Shown: positions 52,151 to 61,157 of the stretch, one piece after another
How the letters are laid out: each line of letters starts with the position of its first letter
Position numbering within the stretch: position 1 is the stretch's first letter
NCBI GenBank assembly: GCA_047630175.1
Contig: JBLHVI010000005.1
Location: 1 to 64,000, forward strand
Direction of reading: 5' to 3'
DNA: 64,000 nt
Source: UBA4582 sp047630175
GTDB taxonomy: Bacteria > Pseudomonadota > Gammaproteobacteria > Pseudomonadales > Azotimanducaceae
Program-made: the position numbers and the translations under genes
Notes under the pieces: generated by a model
Seen by the model: only the letters and a program-made list of their open reading frames with translations
Database searches by the model: none
Told to the model about the DNA's origin: nothing

Positions 52151-53122
52151 ATGTTCAATCCTTCCTCATTAGTGATCGAAGCGTTCGTGGAAGAGCTCGT
52201 CGATAAGTATGTAAATATGTTCGGCAACGACGAGACTGACATTCAGCTAATTATCTTGAATGCTCGCAATGCGCTCGAGATTCTTGCCAACGGCGACGCC
52301 CCCTATCACGACATGAATCACACTATCATGGTGACGATGGTCGGTACCGAAATCCTACGTGGAAAGATCTTGATGGAAGGCAATGTATCAGCCTCTGACT
52401 GGGTCCATTTTATGGTATCTCTGCTCAACCATGATGTAGGTTATGTGCGGGGTATTTGCCGCGCTGACCGCGCAGGACGTTATGCCATTAATGCAGAGTA
52501 TGACACCATCGCCCCGCCGCCCGGCGCCTCTGATGCGTTCTTGACGCCCTACCATGTCGATCGGGCGAAACTTTATATTAAAGAACGCTTTAGTAACGAT
52601 GCACATCTCGACGTTGAAATTATTTGCAAAAATATTGAGCGCACGCGCTTTCCCGTGCCCAGCGAAGAAGACCACCAGGCAAGTGGTGACATGCCAGGCT
52701 TACTCCGTGCCGCAGACCTGATTGGTCAACTCGCCGACCCACGGTACATTCAAAAGATCACGGCGTTGTATGCGGAATTCAAAGAAACGGGCCAAGCTGC
52801 CAAACTGAGCTACACCAATGCCGCCGACCTGCGCTCCGGTTATCCTCGGTTTTTCTGGGATGTCGTTTCACCCTTCATTGGCGACGGCTTGCGCTATTTA
52901 CGCCGCACTCAGGAGGGTCAGTCATGGGTTGCGAACCTTTACGCCAACGTGTTTACGGAAGAACATGAGGCGCCTGCCTATGGCCCCGAGCGCCGCACTG
53001 ATAGCGAGCGTCGTATCGAAGCCAAGGCCATGTTCAAGATTGCCGAAATTAAAGGTAATGACAAACGTCAGGATGGTCGTCGCAACGAAGATACACCCGG
53101 CAGCGAGATTGCTGGCGGCTAA
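52151..53122 (+). CDS. HD-domain metal-dependent phosphohydrolase
   Basis: 323 residues. The HD metal set is visible as YHDMNHT (H53) and LLNHDVGY (H94-D95), with the later GDMPGLLRAADLIGQLADPRY supplying another aspartate. The C-terminal 60 residues are charged and low complexity (RRTDSERRIEAKAM; KGNDKRQDGRRNEDT). Substrate unknown; nucleotides or cyclic dinucleotides are the usual ones for HD enzymes. It stands 136 bp before the glycosyltransferase cassette and may regulate it or be independent. Confidence 0.82.
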   Translation: MFNPSSLVIEAFVEELVDKYVNMFGNDETDIQLIILNARNALEILANGDAPYHDMNHTIMVTMVGTEILRGKILMEGNVSASDWVHFMVSLLNHDVGYVRGICRADRAGRYAINAEYDTIAPPPGASDAFLTPYHVDRAKLYIKERFSNDAHLDVEIICKNIERTRFPVPSEEDHQASGDMPGLLRAADLIGQLADPRYIQKITALYAEFKETGQAAKLSYTNAADLRSGYPRFFWDVVSPFIGDGLRYLRRTQEGQSWVANLYANVFTEEHEAPAYGPERRTDSERRIEAKAMFKIAEIKGNDKRQDGRRNEDTPGSEIAGG

Positions 53123-53258
53123 AATTGTCATAGACTGAAGAAGACCGTACAATCACTGACTTCTGAAGACAGCCAGCGTCGAATTTCTAGCTATGTCAAC
53201 AAGCTACATAATATCAGGCCCGCAAAATCGCTCATCTGTTTGCCTGTGGCGCGCCTGA

Positions 53259-54584
53259 ATGCCGGACAGTAACGCTGCCGAGCAGGAAATTTACGACCCC
53301 GTTCTTGCCGTCGAGCCATCGGTCGCTAACCTAGATCAACGTGGCCCTGCTACTTCGCTGAGAATTTGCCTGCTAGGCTACCGCAGCAACCCTTACAGCG
53401 GTGGCCAAGGTATCTATTTGCGCTATCTTAGTAAAGCGCTGCAACTCGCAGGCCACCAAGTCGATGTGATCTCTGGCGAGCCCTACCCCATTCTTGATGA
53501 GGGTGTGCGACTCATCAAACTGCCCGGTCTCAACCTGTTCGACGCTAAAAATCATGTGACCGCCCTGCGGCCTCGGCATTTACTCTCCTACACGGATTTT
53601 TTTGAGTGGTTCAGCATGTTGACCGGCGGTTTTCCCGAGCCTTATACCTTTGGTCGAAGACTCTCTAAGCACTTCCGAAAGCACAAGCCGGGCTACGATA
53701 TTGTGCACGACAATCAATCCTTGTGCTTTGGCCTACTGGATTTACAGCGCGCCGGTATACCGCTGGTGACAACCATTCATCACCCCATTACCAGCGATCT
53801 TGAGATCGCGCTGAGCAACACCCAAGACTGGAAGCTGCGCCTACTAATACGACGTTGGCATTCTTTTCTAGGTATGCAGAAACAGGTGGTACAACAACTG
53901 CGCCACATCGTGACGGTGTCAGCCCAATCTCAGGCGGATATTGCCGGAGCCTTCGGCATTGAGGCATCGCGCATTAAAGTTGTCCACAATGGCATTGATA
54001 CAGAGGTCTTTGTTCCCAAGCCTGAGATCAACCGCATACCCGGTCGCATTATGGCTACCGCTAGCGCCGACCAGCCCCTGAAAGGGCTGAAATACCTGAT
54101 TCAGGCCGTTGCCCTGCTGGCAGACGATCATCCTAATATTCACCTCGTGGTGCTCGGTAAGATCAACCCCGATGGTAGCAGCCAGAAACTTATCGATCGA
54201 CTTGGCTTAGGCGCGCGCGTCAGTTTTGTGTCGGGCGTCTCAACCGACGAACTCGTGACACTATACGCCGAGGCAAACCTAGTGGTGGTCCCGTCGATCT
54301 ATGAAGGCTTTGGCCTGCCCGCAGGTGAAGCCATGGCTTGCGGCGTCGCTGTCGTGTCTACCCGAGGCGGCGCATTGCCCGAGGTCGTCGGCGATGCGGG
54401 CGTACTGGTACCCGTACGTGACTCGGCAGCAATAGCCAACGCCGTTGCAGAGCTCCTGCAAGATCCACAGCGGGTTGAGCAACTGGGCCGTCTGGCACGA
54501 ACACGTATTTTAAGCCTGTTCAGCTGGCAGGTCGCCGCAGCAAGCATGATACAAACCTATCAACAGACTATAAAAAGCCCATAA
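53259..54584 (+). CDS. Family 4 glycosyltransferase (GT-B)
   Basis: 441 residues. N-terminal Rossmann start LRICLLGYRSNPYSGGQGIYLRYLSKALQLAGHQV. The donor domain begins around 230 with SRIKVVHNGIDTEVF. The EX7E motif of GT4 is in VPSIYEGFGLPAGEAMACGVAVVSTRGGALPEV. It uses a nucleotide-sugar to extend a glycan or lipid. No ribosome site is clear. The stop codon is followed at once by the ATG of the next gene. Confidence 0.93.
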   Translation: MPDSNAAEQEIYDPVLAVEPSVANLDQRGPATSLRICLLGYRSNPYSGGQGIYLRYLSKALQLAGHQVDVISGEPYPILDEGVRLIKLPGLNLFDAKNHVTALRPRHLLSYTDFFEWFSMLTGGFPEPYTFGRRLSKHFRKHKPGYDIVHDNQSLCFGLLDLQRAGIPLVTTIHHPITSDLEIALSNTQDWKLRLLIRRWHSFLGMQKQVVQQLRHIVTVSAQSQADIAGAFGIEASRIKVVHNGIDTEVFVPKPEINRIPGRIMATASADQPLKGLKYLIQAVALLADDHPNIHLVVLGKINPDGSSQKLIDRLGLGARVSFVSGVSTDELVTLYAEANLVVVPSIYEGFGLPAGEAMACGVAVVSTRGGALPEVVGDAGVLVPVRDSAAIANAVAELLQDPQRVEQLGRLARTRILSLFSWQVAAASMIQTYQQTIKSP

Positions 54585-55313
54585 ATGTCTATGCAAACCA
54601 TACAGTTTGATGCTCTTCGAATTAATCCGTTAGATCGCGTCCTTGATTTAGGCTGCGGCGAGGGACGCCATACGATCACAGGCTACATGCTGCACGACAT
54701 TGAATCTGTCGGTGTCGACTTGAGCCACCGAGACTTGTGCACTACCCGGACGCGATTTGCTGATTTTGAGGTCACCGACAACCCCGCTAAGCACCTGCTA
54801 CTCGCTGTCGCTAACGGCGCAACACTGCCGTTCGAAGACAACAGCTTCGATAAAGTTATTTGCTCCGAAGTGCTGGAACATATCCCAGACTTTCGCGCTG
54901 TTCTAAAGGAGATAGCTCGTGTACTAAAGCCCGGCGGCACGTTTGCCGCGAGCGTACCACGCTTCTTTCCGGAATGGATTTGTTGGCGACTCAGCGACGC
55001 ATACCATGCGGCCGAGGGCGGTCATATTCGTATTTTCCATGCCGGACACCTCCGCGAAGACATTGAACAACAGGGTTTTGTCTGCTTCAAAAAACATCAT
55101 GCCCATGCTTTGCATGTGCCTTACTGGTGGCTGAAATGCCTGTTCTGGCGAGAACCAGAACAGCCAGAAGCACCTATTGTGGCTGCCTATCATCGGTTTT
55201 TAGTCTGGGACCTTATGAGCAAACCGCGCAGCACTCGTTTGCTAGAAAAGCTACTAAATCCCATTATGGGCAAGAGCGTAGCACTCTATTTCGTCAAGGA
55301 TGCCAATTCATGA
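54585..55313 (+). CDS. Class I SAM-dependent methyltransferase
   Basis: 242 residues. Motif I is RVLDLGCGEGRHT (18-30), motif II region FDKVICSEVLEHIPDF and KPGGTFAASVPRFFPE follow. It is like sugar or lipid O-methyltransferases and UbiE-type enzymes. The ATG is adjacent to the stop of the GT4 gene, and its own TGA overlaps the next ATG, so the three genes are coupled. The acceptor may be the glycan made by the GT4 product. Confidence 0.92.
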   Translation: MSMQTIQFDALRINPLDRVLDLGCGEGRHTITGYMLHDIESVGVDLSHRDLCTTRTRFADFEVTDNPAKHLLLAVANGATLPFEDNSFDKVICSEVLEHIPDFRAVLKEIARVLKPGGTFAASVPRFFPEWICWRLSDAYHAAEGGHIRIFHAGHLREDIEQQGFVCFKKHHAHALHVPYWWLKCLFWREPEQPEAPIVAAYHRFLVWDLMSKPRSTRLLEKLLNPIMGKSVALYFVKDANS

Positions 55314-56392
55314 CGAAAGTCTATGTCTCCATGGGTTTTTATCCGGCGGAATATTTTCGCGGGACCGTCGATTACATTGCCGACACCCAAACTGCAGACG
55401 GTGCGATTCCGTGGTTTCCGGGCGGCATGATGGATCCCTGGGACCATATTGAATCGGCCATGGGGCTCACCATCGGTGGGCGTCTAGATGAGGCCCAGCA
55501 AGCCTATTACTGGTTGCGAGACTTCCAGTTAGCCAATGGCAGCTGGATGGCATCCTACAAAGACGGTCAGGTCGAGGATGGTACACGCGCCGAGTCTAAT
55601 TTTGTCGCCTATGTCGCGACGGGCGTATGGCATCACTACCTCGTCACGCAGAATATCGACTTTCTTCAGACCATGTGGCCGGTGGTGCACGATGCGATGG
55701 AGTTTGTCTTACGACTACAGGGTCCGGGCGGGGAGATTTACTGGGCCGAAGATACGACCAAAGGCATCCAAAAAGATTCATTAATTACAGGCTGCAGCAG
55801 CATCTACAAAAGCCTTGAATGTGCTCTGAACATCGCCACCACGCTGGACACCAAGGTGCCTCATTGGGCCTTAGCACGAACACGATTAGGTGGCGCTCTG
55901 CGCCATCATCCCGAGTACTTTGATCGTACTTGGGACAGCAAGAGCCGTTTCGCTATGGATTGGTTTTACCCCGTGCTTACTGGCGTGATTACCGGTGCGC
56001 AAGCCCGCCAGCATCTTAAATCGCGCTGGGATCAGTTTGTCGTGCAGGGTCTTGGCAGTCGTTGCGTAAATGACGAGCCTTGGATTACCGTGGCTGAGTC
56101 CTGCGAGCTGGTTATGGCCTTGCTAGCAGCAGACGAGTATCAAAGTGCGGTTCAGCTATTTAGCTGGCTACACGAATTTCGCGATACAGATGGCGCTTAT
56201 TGGACCGGCTATGTATTTACCGATGAAGCACTTTGGCCGTTAGAGAAACCAACTTGGACTGCTGGCGCTGTATTAATGGCAGCCGACGCGTTGGCAAACG
56301 CCACACCCGCAGCCAGCCTGTTTCGTCAGACTTCAACAGTCATTGCGTCGCAAGATACCCAACGTGCGAACCATACCGAGATCCTCGAATAG
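55310..56392 (+). CDS. Alpha/alpha-barrel (prenyltransferase- or glycosidase-like) protein
   Basis: 360 residues from the ATG that overlaps the methyltransferase stop (ATGA at 55310-55313). The frame is open to 55127 but that part is out-of-frame methyltransferase. Repeats of the kind DYIADTQTADGAIPWFPG, YYWLRDFQLANGSWMASY and LQGPGGEIYWAEDTTKG are typical of six-hairpin glycosidases or terpene-cyclase-like alpha/alpha barrels. Acid residues that could be catalytic include D in TADGAIPW and E in YWAEDT. No signal peptide is seen. Its reaction is unknown. The coupling suggests action on the same molecule as its neighbours. Confidence 0.75.
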   Translation: MTKVYVSMGFYPAEYFRGTVDYIADTQTADGAIPWFPGGMMDPWDHIESAMGLTIGGRLDEAQQAYYWLRDFQLANGSWMASYKDGQVEDGTRAESNFVAYVATGVWHHYLVTQNIDFLQTMWPVVHDAMEFVLRLQGPGGEIYWAEDTTKGIQKDSLITGCSSIYKSLECALNIATTLDTKVPHWALARTRLGGALRHHPEYFDRTWDSKSRFAMDWFYPVLTGVITGAQARQHLKSRWDQFVVQGLGSRCVNDEPWITVAESCELVMALLAADEYQSAVQLFSWLHEFRDTDGAYWTGYVFTDEALWPLEKPTWTAGAVLMAADALANATPAASLFRQTSTVIASQDTQRANHTEILE

Positions 56393-56953
56393 CCCCGATG
56401 CCAGCGCCTGCTGCCATATTGTATAGGGCGCCTGACCGCCATCATTAGGGTCAGGGAAAATATCATGGATCGCCAGAATACCGCCGTGAGCGATGTGTGG
56501 CATCCAACAATCGTAATCATTTTGAGCCGCAGCAAAACTGTGCCCACCATCGATAAAAACCATACCTAGGGGCGTCTGCCAGTCTCGCGAAGCGACAACG
56601 GTCGATGCCACAATCGGCACCACCACAGACTCTAGGTCAGCGAGCCTAAGTGTCTGGCGAAATAGTCGAAATGTATCAATCAGCCCTACATCTGCATCAA
56701 AAACCGTAGGGTCATGATACAACTCACCTAATTGATGCTCCTCGGAGCCACGATGATGGTCTACCGCGAACAAACTACGTCCACTTTGACGGCAGGCTTC
56801 ACCCAGATAAACGGTAGACTTACCGCAATAACTGCCAATTTCGACGGTCGGTCCAATGGGCCCGACTATCAAACACTGGTCATACAGCGCCTGCCCCTCT
56901 GCAGGGTCGAGAAAGCCTTTGACCGACTCAATATCAATAGCTAATATTAACAT
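56333..56953 (-). CDS. Class I SAM methyltransferase, convergent with the cassette
   Basis: 206 residues from ATG 56953 (a GTG 12 nt before gives an alternative). It has GPTVEIGSYCGKSTVYLG as motif I, LFAVDHHRGSEEH, VFIDGGHSFAAAQNDYDCW and GGILAIHDIFPDPNDGG. That is the plan of the Methyltransf_24-type (cephalosporin hydroxylase-like) group. Its last 60 bp overlap the 3' end of the alpha/alpha-barrel gene on the other strand. Confidence 0.87.
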   Translation of the reverse strand: MLILAIDIESVKGFLDPAEGQALYDQCLIVGPIGPTVEIGSYCGKSTVYLGEACRQSGRSLFAVDHHRGSEEHQLGELYHDPTVFDADVGLIDTFRLFRQTLRLADLESVVVPIVASTVVASRDWQTPLGMVFIDGGHSFAAAQNDYDCWMPHIAHGGILAIHDIFPDPNDGGQAPYTIWQQALASGLFEDLGMVRTLGILRRNDC

Positions 56954-56985
56954 ACAAAAATCCACAGAATTAAGGCACTAAGTCT

Positions 56986-57192
56986 TTAAAAAATAACGAA
57001 AATTACCAAAAAAACGGGCGCCACCAACAGCACCGAATAATAGGCAATATTGTTCAAAGGCGGGAACTTATCAGTGCTTTTCAGTGGTAACTGATTACCC
57101 ACTATCAGCCACAATAAACTACCAAAAATCATCGAAAGCACTATACTCAACAACAATATTGCCATAAATTTTTTGCCTATTGACCCACTCAA
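56986..57192 (-). CDS. Putative small two-helix membrane protein
   Basis: 68 residues with a TTG start and poor ribosome site. It contains two hydrophobic stretches (AILLLSIVLSMIFGSLLWLIV and YYSVLLVAPVFLVIFVIF). It lies 33 bp upstream of the SAM methyltransferase on the same strand. It may be a real small membrane partner, but composition alone supports it. An alternative start is ATG at 57165. Confidence 0.4.
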   Translation of the reverse strand: MSGSIGKKFMAILLLSIVLSMIFGSLLWLIVGNQLPLKSTDKFPPLNNIAYYSVLLVAPVFLVIFVIF

Positions 57193-57318
57193 GGGGCACT
57201 TTGTAAGAGATTATTTACAATAAATACTGGGCAATAGGCCGGCTAAACTGGCACTATTATGCGACTACATCGACGGTTTGCCACTGCGGGCAGCCCTTCA
57301 GAAAGGATTGCGTGGACG

Positions 57319-57780
57319 ATGAATCAAATCAACTCAATACAACTTGTCAAATGCCTGGTTAAAAATACCGACGGCGTCACCAGCCTCCGCCTTATTGAAA
57401 AAGACAGTTATGATCTTTGGTGCTTCCTCGTCACTACGCGGCATAATATCACAATCGTAGAATCGACTCTTTGTTTGTGGCTGACAGATGCTGAGTTTGA
57501 TCGTAAGCGCGAGATCTATAGTCGTGCAGGCACGTGTGAAAATGCCAATCGTCTCGTTCTTATGATGTACGACGATCACGGCAATTTCAACCACACAACG
57601 CGTTACTGCGTGGGCCGAGACAGTCAATCGTTAGAGGCGATACTCTTGCGTCATATGCCAGAGGAAATAATTAACAGCAATCAATATAGCATCGATGTAG
57701 AAGTCGGAATTATTATCAACAGCGGCCCTTTGAATCGCCTGAGCTTGACAGACTACGCCGACCTAGAAACACCGACCTAA
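57319..57780 (+). CDS. Hypothetical protein
   Basis: 153 residues from ATG 57319 (MNQINSIQLVKC), with AAGGA somewhat far upstream. The frame is open to 57259. It has an ordinary globular composition with strand patterns (YDLWCFLVTTRHNITIVESTLCLWL; RLVLMMYDDHG). No family was recognised. It converges with moeA; a 14-bp duplication sits between them. Confidence 0.55.
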   Translation: MNQINSIQLVKCLVKNTDGVTSLRLIEKDSYDLWCFLVTTRHNITIVESTLCLWLTDAEFDRKREIYSRAGTCENANRLVLMMYDDHGNFNHTTRYCVGRDSQSLEAILLRHMPEEIINSNQYSIDVEVGIIINSGPLNRLSLTDYADLETPT

Positions 57781-57800
57781 GACAGATCGTCCCAAACACA

Positions 57801-57828
57801 GGCTTAGCACTACCGGCTCAGCACTAAA
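57801..57828. repeat. 14-bp tandem duplication
   Basis: GGCTTAGCACTACC at 57801-57814 is followed by GGCTCAGCACTAAA at 57815-57828. It lies in the gap between two convergent genes. Confidence 0.75.
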
Positions 57829-57848
57829 AGCCTGCTGAATCTGCCTGC

Positions 57849-59075
57849 TTAACTCGCAAACGGATAAACCTTCATCCAGTCACCACGGTTGATCGCTTGA
57901 TCAACCTCCTGCTCTGCCAAACCATCCGCCCAACTAACAGAAGACATCACTCCTGAGCCTTGCTGAGGATAAAGTTGCGCGCTGATTTCATCGTGCTCTG
58001 TATCAGTTAGCTTAACGCGCAAATATTCACGGCGCCGCCCCGCTGGCCTTGAAAAATCGGCACGCGCGTAACTCATCAGGGGTTTTGTCACGCTGGCCCC
58101 CTGTAGCTTCAGTAGGTACGGTCGAGCGATCAGCATAAACGTCACGAAGCTGGATACAGGGTTACCTGGCAAACCAAAAAATGGCACACCCTTGACGTTA
58201 CCAAAGGCTAGCGGCTTGCCCGGTTTAATAGCGAGCCGCCACAAGTCTAAACTGCCCAGCGCCTCAACGACGGCTTTGACATGGTCTTCTTCGCCGACAG
58301 ATACGCCACCGCTACTGACAATAACATCAGCCTCTGCAGCGCCTCGCAAAAGCGCCTGTTGAGTAGACTCAGGGGTGTCGGCCACAAGGCCTAGGTTGAC
58401 GACCTGCATACCCAACTGACTTATCAACCCTGCCAAGGTGTAGTGATTAGAATTATAAATTTGGCCCGGCAGTAACGGCCCCGGCGGTTCCACCAACTCA
58501 TCCCCAGTACACATCAGGCCGACACGCAGCTGCTCGTACACAGACACCTGACAAACGCCTACCGACGCAGCCAGCCCTAGGTCTTGGGGCAACAACCGGC
58601 GCCCCGCGTGCAACACGGTCTGACCGAAACTGATGTCTTGGCCCTGCGGGCGAACATTTGCACCCGGTACTGGCAGCTCAAGCAGTGTCACTAGGTCCTG
58701 CGACAATTGCGTATCTTCCTGAATCACCACTGAATCTGCCCCTGCGGGCATTGGCGCACCGGTGAAAATCCGTGATAGCGTACCTGATTGCCAAGGCTGA
58801 CCGACATAGCCGGCGGCAATACGGTCAGCGACCGGATACGTGCCGCCAGCACGCATCTGCGGGTCAGTCACATTCAGCGCATAACCATCCATTGCGCTAT
58901 TGGCCGCGGCAGGCACATCGACGCTGGCGGTAATATCTTCCGCAAGAATTCGACCCAATGCGCTGGCGAGACCAACTTTCTCAACCCGCTTAACCCTTAG
59001 CGTCGATGCCGCGTGCGCCAGCAGCGTTGAGATAACCTCATCGACAGTCGTTAACGACGATGTCACAGCGGGCAT
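57849..59075 (-). CDS. moeA: Molybdopterin molybdenumtransferase MoeA
   Basis: 408 residues. AANSAMDGYAL (about 58-68), TGDELVEPPGPLLPGQIYNSNHYTL, SSGGVSVGEEDHVK and FGLPGNPVSSFVTF are the MoeA marks. It inserts molybdate into molybdopterin adenylate. Its ATG overlaps the moaB stop (TGATG), so the two are coupled. The tusA-like gene at the far left may belong to the same physiology. Confidence 0.95.
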   Translation of the reverse strand: MPAVTSSLTTVDEVISTLLAHAASTLRVKRVEKVGLASALGRILAEDITASVDVPAAANSAMDGYALNVTDPQMRAGGTYPVADRIAAGYVGQPWQSGTLSRIFTGAPMPAGADSVVIQEDTQLSQDLVTLLELPVPGANVRPQGQDISFGQTVLHAGRRLLPQDLGLAASVGVCQVSVYEQLRVGLMCTGDELVEPPGPLLPGQIYNSNHYTLAGLISQLGMQVVNLGLVADTPESTQQALLRGAAEADVIVSSGGVSVGEEDHVKAVVEALGSLDLWRLAIKPGKPLAFGNVKGVPFFGLPGNPVSSFVTFMLIARPYLLKLQGASVTKPLMSYARADFSRPAGRRREYLRVKLTDTEHDEISAQLYPQQGSGVMSSVSWADGLAEQEVDQAINRGDWMKVYPFAS

Positions 59076-59578
59076 CAGTGCGAGCCAGTGCGAATCAATT
59101 CAGCAAAGTTACAGGGGCGATTTTCGCTGTTTAGCTGCTGCTTAAGGATACCTTCCCACGCGGTGCGGCAAGCGCCCGTTGATCCTGGTACACAGAACAC
59201 CAGCGTATCGTTCGCCATACCCGCAATGGCTCTTGACTGCACAGTAGATGTACCTATCTCTAGATAAGAAAGATGCCGAAACAACTCACCAAACCCAGGC
59301 ACCTCAACGTCTAATAGCGGCAACAAGGCCTCAGGCGTCGAATCACGACCCGTGAAACCAGTGCCACCCGTTGTCATTATCACCTCGACACCCGGGTCCG
59401 CGATCCAGGCCGAGACCGTTGCTCGCAATCGATATATATCGTCGATAACGATTTCACGTGCTGCTAACGCATGACCCGCAGCGGTTAACGCGTCGACCAA
59501 AAACTGGCCCGAGGTATCGTTTGCAAGCGTTCGCGTGTCAGACACGGTAAGTACCGCACAGCGTAATTGTTCACTCAT
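59075..59578 (-). CDS. moaB: Molybdopterin adenylyltransferase-like MoaB/MogA
   Basis: 167 residues. AVLTVSDTRTLANDTSGQFL, MTTGGTGFTGRDSTPEALLPLLDVEVPGFGELFR and FCVPGSTGACRTAWEGIL are typical of MoaB. The family adenylates molybdopterin before MoeA acts. Some MoaB proteins are inactive, which cannot be settled here. It is directly followed by moeA. Confidence 0.94.
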   Translation of the reverse strand: MSEQLRCAVLTVSDTRTLANDTSGQFLVDALTAAGHALAAREIVIDDIYRLRATVSAWIADPGVEVIMTTGGTGFTGRDSTPEALLPLLDVEVPGFGELFRHLSYLEIGTSTVQSRAIAGMANDTLVFCVPGSTGACRTAWEGILKQQLNSENRPCNFAELIRTGSH

Positions 59579-59640
59579 AGTTAAAACCTGTCAGATGACT
59601 GCCCGACACCGGACGGCAATCTTTAAAAAAATGTAGAAAC

Positions 59641-61023
59641 CTACATATTACTGTTTAGCAAGTAGTGGGTGTAGATACTGGCTATGTATCCTAGCGCAAT
59701 AGCCCAACTCCATTTCAGGTGCGAAAAGAATGTGTAAAGCCCTCGCGCCTGACCCATCAACGCCACACCCGCAGCCGACCCAATGGATAGCAGGCTGCCA
59801 CCCACCCCGCACGTCAGAGTAATTAACAACCACTCGTAGTGATTCATTTCTGGGTTCATTGTCAGAATAGCGAACATCACCGGAATGTTATCAATAACCG
59901 CGGAAATAACGCCCATGGCTATATTGGCATTGGTGGCGCCCCAGCCGATGTAGAAGTAATTCGACATAATTTCTAGATAGCCGATGAAACCCAGACCGCC
60001 GACACAAAAAATTACACCGAAGAAAAAGAACAGAGTGTCCCACTCGGCACGGGCCACCTTGTTAAAAATATTGAAGTTACTGAAGTCTTCATGCTCGGCT
60101 GGCGATGACATCTTGATGTAGTACGCGAAGAAAAACAGGTAAGACATACCGAACATCATGCCCAAAAAGGGCGGCAGGTGCAGAAACTGCTCGAAGGATA
60201 CTGCTGTGGCAATCGTGCAGACAAATAACCCACAAATCACTAAAGCGCCACGTTTCAGAGGCACGTCGGCGCCGCCAGCAGCATCCGGATGCTCGTCTGG
60301 TATCGCGAAATGCATACATGCCGCTGGCACCAGAAAGTTCACCAAGGAGGGGAAGAATAGGACAAAAAACTCAAAGAAGTCCGCGTGACCGCTCTGCCAT
60401 ACCATCAACGTGGTGATATCGCCAAACGGGCTGAAAGCACCACCAGCATTTGCTGCTACAACAATATTGATACAGCCGATGGCAACAAATTTCGGACTGT
60501 CAGAACCCACGGACAACACAACGGCGCCCATCAATAAAGCGGTTGTAAGATTATCGGCGATGGGGGATAAAAAGAAGGCAATAAAGCCAGTGATCCAGAA
60601 CAATTTGCGGTAGCCAAACTGACGGCGAATCAGCCAAGCCCGCATGGCCTCAAACACATTCCGCTCGGTCATGGCATTAATATAGGTCATCGCTACCAAC
60701 AGGAACAAAAACAGCGCCGCATATTCAGTAAGATTATGTTCAAGGACAGTATGCATCGCCTCTGCGTCACCGTCGTAATTTGCCGTCAGATAGGCCACCA
60801 AAATCCAGATCAGGCCCGCGGCAAAAATCACTGGTTTGGATTTTGGTAGGTGGATAAATTCTTCCGCCATAACAAACGCATAGGCGACCACAAAGATCGC
60901 TACGGCTAACAGGCCAAGACCTGTGCCCGTCAGACCCAGAGTGGGCGACCCACCACTACTGCTAGAACTGGCGAAAGCTAAATTCGCCACCAACATACCC
61001 ATCAGGCCAAAAAATATCCGCAT
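59641..61023 (-). CDS. nhaD: Sodium/proton antiporter NhaD
   Basis: 460 residues from ATG 61023, preceded by GAGAG at 6 nt (an earlier ATG is at 61035). The first 20 residues look like a cleavable signal, as NhaD proteins have. About 12 membrane helices follow. SPIADNLTTALLMG and AANAGGAFSPFGDITTLMVWQSG hold the conserved polar residues of the ion path. NhaD expels Na+ for H+ and is common in marine and haloalkaliphilic bacteria. Confidence 0.95.
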   Translation of the reverse strand: MRIFFGLMGMLVANLAFASSSSSGGSPTLGLTGTGLGLLAVAIFVVAYAFVMAEEFIHLPKSKPVIFAAGLIWILVAYLTANYDGDAEAMHTVLEHNLTEYAALFLFLLVAMTYINAMTERNVFEAMRAWLIRRQFGYRKLFWITGFIAFFLSPIADNLTTALLMGAVVLSVGSDSPKFVAIGCINIVVAANAGGAFSPFGDITTLMVWQSGHADFFEFFVLFFPSLVNFLVPAACMHFAIPDEHPDAAGGADVPLKRGALVICGLFVCTIATAVSFEQFLHLPPFLGMMFGMSYLFFFAYYIKMSSPAEHEDFSNFNIFNKVARAEWDTLFFFFGVIFCVGGLGFIGYLEIMSNYFYIGWGATNANIAMGVISAVIDNIPVMFAILTMNPEMNHYEWLLITLTCGVGGSLLSIGSAAGVALMGQARGLYTFFSHLKWSWAIALGYIASIYTHYLLNSNM

Positions 61024-61157
61024 ATTATCTCTCATTCTTAGAATTTATGGTGTCACGCTCTTAACCACGACTACGTCTTACCTAACGCCCTACATAACTT
61101 TTTATCAAGACCTACTTAACGACCTGCTGAATTACCGATCCAACGAATCATTGCAGC

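Noticed and set aside
55127..55309. N-terminal extension of the alpha/alpha-barrel protein
   Set aside because: It lies fully inside the methyltransferase gene. The ATGA overlap gives the natural start.
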